This document shows positions 1 to 6,512 of a DNA stretch of 23,553 bases, piece by piece. The notes under the pieces were generated by a model. That model searched no databases and was not told where the DNA came from. It worked only from the letters and a program-made list of their open reading frames with translations. The first letter of the stretch is position 1. Each line of letters opens with the position of its first letter. Origin of the DNA: Linderina pennispora (lineage: Eukaryota; Kickxellomycota; Kickxellomycetes; Kickxellales; Kickxellaceae); the NCBI RefSeq assembly GCF_002104995.1, contig NW_024468411.1, forward strand, positions 1-23,553, in the 5' to 3' direction. Position numbers and translations under genes: made by a program.

Positions 1-529
1 CTCAGCAAGACCCACGCAAGGCAATTAGCCCCCATTTGGATGTCGAGGCGGCGCCGGTGGATTCACACCGCCAGGAGCAGCCGCTGCATGTATCCGAGTC
101 AGCCCCGCCGCCAAACATGCTAACCACAGGCTCGAGCCAAACATCAGGCGAGAAGCCCACATCCGCTCAGCCAGCACGGCTGGCAGCTCGTCAGGCTATA
201 GCGATGATAGCCAGATGGAGTCGACTGTCAACACTGAGTATTTGCGCAATGTGCTGTTCCGGTTCTTCAACGACAAGGACCGGCGGTCGCAGCTGGTGCC
301 TGTTCTGTCGATGCTTCTCAACTGTAGCACTGAGGACATCAGGCACATACAGTCTATTGCTCAAGTAATCTGCGATATTCCCAATCACCCTAGACGTAAT
401 TTTGCCCAAATTGACCTTCCTTTTAACTACATGCTACGCTGTTCCTGCTTCTATTTGCTGGAGTGCAGTGTATTCAAAGGCAGATGGCATAATGCTGTAA
501 GATTGTATTTGCTGAATGGAACCCTCTAA
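1..529 (+). CDS. GRIP-domain golgin, C-terminal end (partial, 5' end outside window)
   Basis: This is the C-terminal part of a Golgi coiled-coil tether of the golgin/IMH1 kind. Such proteins bind Arl1-GTP on the trans-Golgi through the GRIP domain. The GRIP domain lies at about 230-350 and contains N-T-E-Y-L-R-N-V-L, with the Arl1-contacting Tyr codon at 239-241, followed by L-V-P-V-L-S-M-L-L. The upstream part (1-89) is open in a different frame and is polar and acidic, as expected of a golgin. A 47-nt intron at 90-136 joins the two frames exactly. After I-Q-S-I-A-Q the frame continues to a stop at 527-529, but this tail is Cys- and aromatic-rich and unlike GRIP ends. A GT at 365 and an AG at 467-468 could splice to a stop near 490 instead. 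Family assignment is good; the exact exons are uncertain. Confidence 0.72.
90..136 (+). other. Probable 47-nt intron in the golgin gene
   Basis: The donor GTATCC is at 90 and a near-perfect fungal branch site TGCTAAC is at 118-124. The AG at 128-129 lies only 5 nt after the branch adenine and gives the wrong frame. The next AG, at 135-136, restores the frame leading into the GRIP domain. The alternative is a one-base indel between 90 and 175. Confidence 0.5.
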
Positions 530-1292
530 TCGGCCTTTCACACACACTTGGCACTGCTTCCAACGTTAACGCACGTCTCCCCTTCGTAGCAGCCCACATC
601 GTACCACTTTCCGCCGAGGCATACAACATAGATGCTTTTGCCTGTGCACATTTTGGAAGGCTGGTATGCTCAGCTCTCAAAACGCAAGCGAGGAACATGG
701 CTTTTTATACTGTTTCAGACGAAACATGGGGGGCTACTTGGTCTACTGGACAGAAGCTGGCGTGTGAGGTTTTGTTGCCAGCAGATTGTTTCCATGGCTG
801 CCACCTCCGAGGATATAGCTGTGTATGCAGTGCACATGGCACGTTGGTGGAATGGTCGACAGCTTGTTTGCGGAACCAATGCCGCACATGTTACTGAAGC
901 CGAGGTTGTAGGGCGTACAAGCATGGATCTCAGCACTGTTAGCATGCAAATCGATTTGCTCAGCATGCATCGGTGAACCAGGGCACAGGCTGGCTTCGAG
1001 GGGAATTGCTGGCCAGGTGCGTTCTTCATGCCGCAGCCTCTGCTGTGCACAAGGCAGACAAGCTAGTAGGTGCTAGCCCGAGACACTGCTAACGAGCCCA
1101 AGCAGAAGTAAACTGCAATGCTTGTCATATTAGTGACACTCAGAAAACCAAACGCGTTCGCAGATGACCAGTGGATTTGCGAATGACGTGACAACCTAAC
1201 CTTCTTCCCCAGTAAATTGTTCTCTCTGCCAGGCATCATCTTCTCCTTCGCTATCCTCGTAATTTTCCAGTCTCTTATTTTCGCAAACTATC
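530..1292. other. Intergenic region between golgin and tubby genes
   Basis: I see no convincing gene. A plus-strand frame of 114 codons at 632-976 has no recognisable motif and is crossed by equally long frames on the other strand. A CRE-like TGACGTGA is at 1184-1191, about 100 bp before the tubby start. A pyrimidine tract ending in CAG at about 1265-1270 could be the acceptor of a 5'-UTR intron. Confidence 0.5.
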
Positions 1293-2099
1293 ATGGCAGA
1301 ACTGGCTACGCGGCAGGCGGCGTTTCTTCGCAAAGCAGTACCTATCGGGTCGTTCACACAATGCCGGCTCCTCCGCACGCAAGCCCGGCTGGGCAGCACA
1401 TACTTTGAGCTGTTTGATGAGGGCCCCGAGGGGCTGGTAAACGGGCCCGGCGATACACTGGGTGGCCAGGTAATGTGGCGCTTACAAGTACAAGTCACTC
1501 TCAAAAGCCTACTACAACATGCATCTGCCGGCAGCCCCCCGGCGGCGAGGCCAGCCACGGCCACCGCGGCAAGCTGATCGGCCGCGTAGCGTCGAACCTA
1601 AAGGGAACAGCGTTTTCGATCATGGAGCGCGTCAACATCGACAACTGGGATATCCCCGAGGAGCAGATAGAATGGCGCGAGGTGTGCTGCGTCCTGTACG
1701 AGACTAACATCTTGGGCCAGCGTGGGCCGCGCAAAATGACTATACTGCTGCGCGCTGTCGACGAGCACGGCACAGCCATCGAGCCGTTGAAGGAGAATGT
1801 GCCGCTAATTGATCGGCATAAGGCTGGGCTAGATGAGAACCCTGGCTGTGCTGTGCAACAGAGCGCCCAAGTGGAACCCAGAGACCAGCAGTTTCATTTT
1901 GGAATTCGGTGGACGTGTGCGCGAGTCCAGCGTCAAGAACTTCCAGCTGGTGCACCCGGAGGACGAGGACTATGTGGTTATGCAGTTTGGCAGGGTCGGT
2001 CCGGACTCATTCACGCTCGATATGCGGTTCCCAATGACACCGGTCATGGCGCTGGGCATTGCGATAACGTCGCTGGACCGAAAGCTCGCTTGCTCATGA
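1293..2099 (+). CDS. Tubby C-terminal domain protein (one intron, apparent frame break)
   Basis: This is a tubby-like protein of about 246 residues, essentially only the tubby beta-barrel with its central helix. In characterised members this domain binds phosphoinositides. Exon 1 (1293-1469) starts at an ATG and encodes the Q-C-R-L-L-R strand. Exon 2 (from 1535) reads G-K-L-I-G-R-V-A-S-N-L-K-G, then C-C-V-L-Y-E-T-N-I-L-G with G-P-R-K-M, matching core tubby motifs. The last part reads F-G-G-R-V, S-V-K-N-F-Q, V-M-Q-F-G-R-V, and ends S-L-D-R-K-L-A-C-S, the typical tubby C-terminus. Between D-E-N and L-A-V-L-C-N-R-A-P-K-W the frame moves by one base at the CCC run 1840-1842, with no room for an intron. 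This is either a sequence error, a recent mutation or frameshifting. Family assignment is secure; intactness is not. Confidence 0.85.
1470..1534 (+). other. Intron of the tubby gene (65 nt)
   Basis: The donor is GTAATG at 1470, a branch-like CTACAAC lies at about 1511-1517, and the acceptor is GGCAG ending at 1534. Removing it joins exon 1 to the frame carrying the tubby core. A second donor, GTACAA at 1488, would give a 47-nt intron in the same phase and add six residues. Confidence 0.65.
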
Positions 2100-2233
2100 C
2101 ATCACTTTCAGCGACCCATTACGTTTCAGGATTTGGATCGGATGGGTAGGCTGTGTTAAGCCGGTTTTTTGGTCGTGTATTCCTCGTGTGTCTTTTTAAA
2201 CTCTGGCCCCTTTCTCACAATCAGCCCTGCAGC

Positions 2234-2950
2234 ATGTCGGTCCAGGATAGCGGGATATACGCAAAGCTGTCAGAGACCATCAAAGGTCGCAGCGGCGCAC
2301 CCACAGATGTGCCTGTGGATCCAGTGACAAAGCAGTTCACGCCCGGATTCGTCGAGCGGTCAATGGGCCCCAGCGTGCGCGAAACACCGACGCACGTGTA
2401 CAACGACCGCGTAAACGGCCGCGCCCTTCTTCTCACCAATCCATTCAAAGAGAGCCCGAGCGACAAGGGCCGTGTAGGCGATGCAAAGCTCAAGCGGCGG
2501 GCTGACCGCAAGACCATCACAGCGAAAGAGAAGCGGGCGCTAAAGATATACGACATCCCGGAAGCGGCACGGAAGTACGAGCTGTTTCTGCCATTGCATG
2601 AGATGTGGAACCAGTACATGAGCGGGCTTATCGGCAATGCGCAGGGGAAGCCAGCGACCATGCTGAACAAGATTGTCAAGGCGGATATGCATGGGGCAGA
2701 AATGACGGTTGTCAAGGCACGGTGCCCAAACTTTGTCGGGGTGTCGGGAATCGTTGCGCAGGAGACCAAGAACACATTCAAGTTCATCACCAAGAGCGAC
2801 CGCCAGGCGGTGGTTCCCAAGGCGCACTGCGTGTTCATGCTGAAGCTGCCGACAGGCCAGACATGCAAGCTGTTTGGCGACCAGTTTGTATTCAGGGCCA
2901 GCGAGCGCGCGACACGAAAGTTCAAGCCCAAGCCGTCTGTAGACCTGTAA
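2234..2950 (+). CDS. POP4: RNase P/MRP protein subunit Pop4 (Rpp29 family)
   Basis: This is a 238-residue protein component of nuclear RNase P (tRNA 5'-end maturation) and RNase MRP (pre-rRNA processing), where the Sm-like Pop4 barrel contacts the catalytic RNA. The C-terminal UPF0086/Rpp29 domain, residues about 118-230, shows the diagnostic motifs: C-P-N-F-V-G-V-S-G-I-V at 164-174, Q-E-T-K-N-T-F-K at 176-183, V-P-K-A-H-C-V-F at 194-201, and G-D-Q-F-V-F-R-A-S-E-R at 215-225 followed by a basic tail. The N-terminal 115 residues are basic and low in structure, as in other eukaryotic Pop4. I chose the ATG at 2234 because upstream in-frame codons read like a leader with no conserved residues. 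No intron is visible. The gene ends 28 bp from the end of the convergent armadillo gene, so the 3' UTRs probably overlap. Confidence 0.9.
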   Translation: MSVQDSGIYAKLSETIKGRSGAPTDVPVDPVTKQFTPGFVERSMGPSVRETPTHVYNDRVNGRALLLTNPFKESPSDKGRVGDAKLKRRADRKTITAKEKRALKIYDIPEAARKYELFLPLHEMWNQYMSGLIGNAQGKPATMLNKIVKADMHGAEMTVVKARCPNFVGVSGIVAQETKNTFKFITKSDRQAVVPKAHCVFMLKLPTGQTCKLFGDQFVFRASERATRKFKPKPSVDL

Positions 2951-2978
2951 AGGAATATTATTGCAGTGTGGATTTTTT

Positions 2979-5024
2979 TTATTCGAGAAGCGGCACCAGC
3001 TCTGTCTCCAGCACCGCCAGACCATCGGCATCTACATTGCTGGCAGCGCGGTGCCTGGCATTGCTGTGCAGCTGCTTGACCAGGCTCTTTGCCTGCAGGG
3101 TTGTCTGCGCCCAGGTGTTGCCCTCCTGCCTCATCAGCCTCCGCAGCGTGCTAGTGAAGCTGGGTGGCGGTGTGCTGACGCTGCCGTCCTCGGGCGTGGG
3201 CAGCAACGACGACAGCTGAGCATCGGTGAGCAGCCTGATAATGTCGTGCAGGTGGCGCGAGCTGTTGGCATCGGTGGCAGCCAGCACAGTCAGCGCAACC
3301 AGGCTCTCTTGCTGGAGCAGCGGATGGCGCTGGCCGTCCAGCATAATCAGCCTGACCAGCGGCGTAGCTAGATCGAGCCTCTCCGTGTCCAGCACATCCT
3401 TGGCCTCCTGCAGCTCATCCTGCAGATATGCGCGCTTGGCAACCAGCGCCAGCAGCCGGGTTCCCTCGCACCGAATTCCGTCAATGTCTGTCTGCTTGAC
3501 CACCTGCAGCAGCTCTTTCAGCGCACTCTCCTTTCCACCGCGTACAAGTTCCAGGATCGTGCTGAAAGCCGGCTCGCCCGTCGACAGATGGCGGAGAATG
3601 CCAATGGCGTTGGCTTGAACGGGAATCACTGCCGTGCCAATGCTCTTTGCAGCCACCTTGGCCAGCCCAAGGTCCGCCATCGTCTGCTTGTTGGCAGCAG
3701 GGAGGCAGAGGTTCTTCAGTAGCCCGCTGGCTGCATGGCGGGTACGCACATTCACCTCAGCCGAGAACCACTGGTGCACCAGCTTCTCGACTAGCACCGG
3801 ATGCTTAGAGACCAGCTTGATGCAGTGAGCGTCGGTACGGGCCAGGTTGCCCAGGCAGAGGGCTGCGGCAGCGGCCATTGCGTCGAGCCGCTTCGTGGAT
3901 TCGTCGTCGGCTGTGCCGCGCTCGGTCACCAGGATGGTGAATAGGCGGGTGATCAGGGAACTGCTGCCAAACAGAGCCTCCAGCACATCGTCCTCGCCTG
4001 AAATGCCGACGATAGCCTGTGTGACAGCGTCCGCATAGCGGTTTGCCTGTGGAATCGGCTTGCTTGGGGGCTGCGGCTGATCTTCCTTCTCACCATCACC
4101 GTCGTCATCATCTTCATCTTCATCCTCATCCTCATCTTCCTCGGGAGTCTCGGCCTGGGCAAGGTAGTACTCCAGAACACCGAACAGCGGCAAAACAGAC
4201 TCGGGGGTGCCCAGCTGCACCCGCACCTTTGCACTCTTTTCCAGCGTCTCACACAGGATCCACAGCAACGTCCTCTGCACCCGCTTTGCCTCACTGCTAT
4301 CCAGTTCATTCTGCGTCAGCATCAATAGGATGTACAGAATTGTCAGCGCCAGATCCGGATTGTCCTCAAACTGCCCCTTGGCCTTTTCGTCCTCGCACAT
4401 GTTGTCGATGCTCATACACACGATCAGCCACAACGCATGAACATCATGAGAAGCATCAGGCTGTAGCGCCTTTAGGTGATCTGCCAACGTCCCAGTCGCG
4501 ACTAGCGCCTTGGTGCAATCGCTGTTGCCTAGAGAAACATTCAGGATTGCACCGAAGGCCGCCTGTCCGACAGGTAATGGCTGGGTCCACACCTCACCCA
4601 CATTACGGACCACCTCAGCCAGCTGCTTGATGCCTCCCAGCGCCAATATCTGCGCACGACACTCGTCGTTATCGGCAGAGATATTGCAGATGCACCGCAG
4701 GAGCTGCACCAACAGAAGCACCCGCTCAGCGCGGTCGCTCTCGCCACTCTCGCCCAGTTTCACAATAGTCCGTTCCAACAACATGCATGAAGCCTTGGCC
4801 GCATCTGTCTGGGTAAACGCCTGGCGCACTTCGGGGTCGCGCGCCATATCAGCGATCGCCTTGAACACCTTGGCCGTCGTCAGCAGGTCGCCGTCATTTG
4901 TCGCGCTGTCGTCCATGACTTTGTTCAGAACCGGCGCCAGACCCGCTACCGCAGTGGCTGTGGGGACCGCTGGCTGCTGTGCAAGCCAATTGCTGGCCAG
5001 CTTGTTTTGCGATGTAAGCGTCAT
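2979..5024 (-). CDS. SmgGDS-like (Rap1 GTPase-GDP dissociation stimulator) armadillo protein
   Basis: This is a 681-residue, all-helical armadillo-repeat protein resembling RAP1GDS1/SmgGDS, which binds C-terminally prenylated Ras- and Rho-family GTPases as chaperone or exchange factor. The sequence shows repeated ARM-type helices, for example L-L-R-C-I-C-N-I-S-A-D-N at 108-119, F-G-A-I-L-N-V-S-L-G-N at 157-167, A-A-L-C-L-G-N-L-A-R-T-D in the middle, A-A-S-G-L-L-K-N-L-C-L-P, and A-I-G-I-L-R-H-L-S-T. These match the Asn-containing H3 helices of the SmgGDS family. Length is close to the animal protein. Oddly, a long acidic run (about 292-315, almost all D/E) followed by a Pro/Gln stretch interrupts the repeats and is encoded by a GAT/GAA repeat. 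The start is the first ATG. The specific GTPase partner cannot be told from sequence. Confidence 0.82.
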   Translation of the reverse strand: MTLTSQNKLASNWLAQQPAVPTATAVAGLAPVLNKVMDDSATNDGDLLTTAKVFKAIADMARDPEVRQAFTQTDAAKASCMLLERTIVKLGESGESDRAERVLLLVQLLRCICNISADNDECRAQILALGGIKQLAEVVRNVGEVWTQPLPVGQAAFGAILNVSLGNSDCTKALVATGTLADHLKALQPDASHDVHALWLIVCMSIDNMCEDEKAKGQFEDNPDLALTILYILLMLTQNELDSSEAKRVQRTLLWILCETLEKSAKVRVQLGTPESVLPLFGVLEYYLAQAETPEEDEDEDEDEDDDDGDGEKEDQPQPPSKPIPQANRYADAVTQAIVGISGEDDVLEALFGSSSLITRLFTILVTERGTADDESTKRLDAMAAAAALCLGNLARTDAHCIKLVSKHPVLVEKLVHQWFSAEVNVRTRHAASGLLKNLCLPAANKQTMADLGLAKVAAKSIGTAVIPVQANAIGILRHLSTGEPAFSTILELVRGGKESALKELLQVVKQTDIDGIRCEGTRLLALVAKRAYLQDELQEAKDVLDTERLDLATPLVRLIMLDGQRHPLLQQESLVALTVLAATDANSSRHLHDIIRLLTDAQLSSLLPTPEDGSVSTPPPSFTSTLRRLMRQEGNTWAQTTLQAKSLVKQLHSNARHRAASNVDADGLAVLETELVPLLE
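4090..4142 (-). repeat. GAT/GAA-type trinucleotide tract encoding an acidic run
   Basis: The plus strand shows repeated tcatc/tcctc trinucleotide units. On the coding strand they give alternating Asp and Glu codons inside the SmgGDS-like gene. Slippage could make the run length variable. Confidence 0.75.
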
Positions 5025-5216
5025 TTAGCACGAAATTTGAAGTAATAGCAGAAGGAAAGTGGGAGCCAAACAACACGCTTGCGGATCGGCCCTTTCAGAA
5101 CATCCTGGCCCGATTTGCGGGCTAGGATTAATCAGCTCCACTAGCAAGCGCGCGAATTTGTCATGCTCTAGCGCCTTTTGTCTCTGCTTTATCTCTATAA
5201 TCGCATTGTTGTAAGA

Positions 5217-5633
5217 ATGGCTTCTGGTTTCTTTGGCTCCAAGGTCTACGCCGTCGTTGGTGCATCCGCTGACCCCTCAAAGTTTGGCAACCGCGTCCTG
5301 CGCTGGTACATTGACCACAATCTGCCAGTCATCCCAATCAACCCAAAGGCGACCGAAATCGAGGGCATCAAGTGCGCCAAGTCGCTCAGCGACATGGACA
5401 TCGACCACTCGTCGGTTAGTGTCTCTGTCATCACGCCGCCCAGGATTACCGAGAGCATCTTGAAGGAAGCTTCTGAGCTTGGCATCAAGAACCTGTGGCT
5501 GCAGCCGGGCAGTGAGCCTGCAGGCTACGACCAGCTGGCCAAGGAGCTTAATGTCGATGCCATCGGCGGTGGCGCCTGCATTTTGGTCGAGGGTCCTGAC
5601 ATGGTGGCTGCGGCACGCAGCAGCAAGCTCTAG
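5217..5633 (+). CDS. CoA-binding domain protein (YccU type)
   Basis: This is a 138-residue single-domain Rossmann-fold protein of the CoA-binding family, the same fold as the N-terminal domain of succinyl-CoA ligase alpha. It has the nucleotide-binding glycine loop V-V-G-A-S-A-D-P-S-K-F-G-N at about 13-25, V-I-P-I-N-P-K at 38-44, V-I-T-P-P at 71-75, L-W-L-Q-P-G-S-E at 93-100, and a C-terminal G-G-G-A-C-I at 117-122. Family members bind CoA or acyl-CoA through a Cys near the C-terminus. Their physiological role in fungi is largely unassigned. The ATG at 5217 gives the normal family start; the few in-frame codons upstream have no ATG. No introns. The gene is divergent from the SmgGDS-like gene, with about 190 bp between the starts. 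Confidence 0.87.
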   Translation: MASGFFGSKVYAVVGASADPSKFGNRVLRWYIDHNLPVIPINPKATEIEGIKCAKSLSDMDIDHSSVSVSVITPPRITESILKEASELGIKNLWLQPGSEPAGYDQLAKELNVDAIGGGACILVEGPDMVAAARSSKL

Positions 5634-5923
5634 ACGGGCTGCTTCATGATTCCTTCTTTCCAGAGTTTGTTGATACTCTGAAATACAACTTCAGGTTTAT
5701 ACACGTACAACTCTTTGCTGAGATAGGGCCGAAGGAGGCTCCTTGTTCACTGCAATTCGCAGGCATGAACAACCAAACACATGCCAAAACAACTAACTAA
5801 ATGTTCAGCGGTTAATTAATCGACATCCAGTGAATAGGACAAAAGTAGTGTACTGAGTGGCGACGAAACACGAAGTTGAAAATACATCTAGCACTCTAAT
5901 AATTGCTATGGTGATATAGACAA

Positions 5924-5941
5924 CACCATATGCATATGGTG
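5924..5941. promoter_or_regulatory. Perfect 18-bp palindrome
   Basis: CACCATATGCATATGGTG is self-complementary with no spacer. A further half-copy, CTATGGTG, lies just upstream (5907-5914). The symmetry fits a dimeric regulator site or the outer arm of the adjacent foldback. No regulator can be named. Confidence 0.4.
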
Positions 5942-6072
5942 GCTAGTATCATGACAGCACATTTGAACTTGACAACCGAATCATATCATTTATAGGTTGT
6001 AGTTCAAATTGAACATATGCTGCAGAGCTGTCAAATAATTGTGACTGTTGTCATGCAGGATGTGCCACTACC
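5936..6072. repeat. Imperfect foldback element, possibly MITE-like
   Basis: Ends ATGGTGGC (5936-5943) and GCCACTACCAT (6064-6074) pair with one bulge. Inside, CATGACA (5950-5956) pairs with TGTCATG (6049-6055), or TGACAGC (5952-5958) with GCTGTCA (6027-6033). Innermost, atttgaac...gacaacc (5961-5977) pairs with ggttgtagttcaaat (5995-6009) across a 17-nt loop. No coding potential. It could be a short non-autonomous element, a structured RNA, or a regulatory cruciform. Confidence 0.5.
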
Positions 6073-6415
6073 ATTAACGCTCGGCCACTGTCTCGGGTCC
6101 ATGTACTAAGCAATGTATTTCGGATGTCTTTGTTGCGCTTGTGGCCGAGCAATCCCCGCTGTCGCTAGACCCTGCTGAAGCCGAATTGGCTGGCAGCTGA
6201 CCATTAGCTCCGGCACTTCTCCGGTGCACAATGGTGCATCACATGAAGTGTATCTTGATTCTGCCATTTGTGGGTGGCTACCTCAACGGTGGTATGAGGC
6301 CATTCAGCTATCTTGTCTGGCCTATACGCCTCATTTGCATAATGTGCGGTGTAGTGCGTAGCATTGTATCCAGCACCCAGCGTGTGATTCCTGCGCATGC
6401 CTGAAGTGCATTGGC

Positions 6416-6423
6416 TATTTAAA
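6416..6423 (+). promoter_or_regulatory. TATA-like box of the P450 fusion gene
   Basis: TATTTAAA lies 90 bp before the ATG at 6513. The same octamer stands about 85-90 bp before the DUG3-like start on the other strand. Confidence 0.5.
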
Positions 6424-6512
6424 CATCCTTCCACGGTAGACACAACCACACGCTTGCCTTCCGAAATTACTGATTTTTTACACATTATTAGCATACCATT
6501 TCATACTCTACT

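Larger units (their letters stand above)
5634..6512. promoter_or_regulatory. Inverted-repeat-rich region upstream of the P450 fusion
   Basis: There is no gene here. The region is AT-rich compared with the flanking genes and unusually dense in inverted repeats: a perfect 18-bp palindrome at 5924-5941, an imperfect foldback of about 137 bp (5936-6072), and a perfect 10-bp inverted pair GCTCGGCCAC/GTGGCCGAGC at 6079-6088 and 6141-6150. A TATA-like box is at 6416-6423. It holds the 3' UTR of the CoA-binding gene and the presumed promoter of the P450 gene. Confidence 0.6.

Noticed and set aside
632-976. 114-codon plus-strand frame in the golgin-tubby gap
   Set aside because: No family motif, and similar-length frames run on the opposite strand over the same bases. 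Treated as chance.
2221-2931. Long open frame antisense to POP4
   Set aside because: It mirrors the codon structure of the well-supported POP4 gene and carries no recognisable domain.
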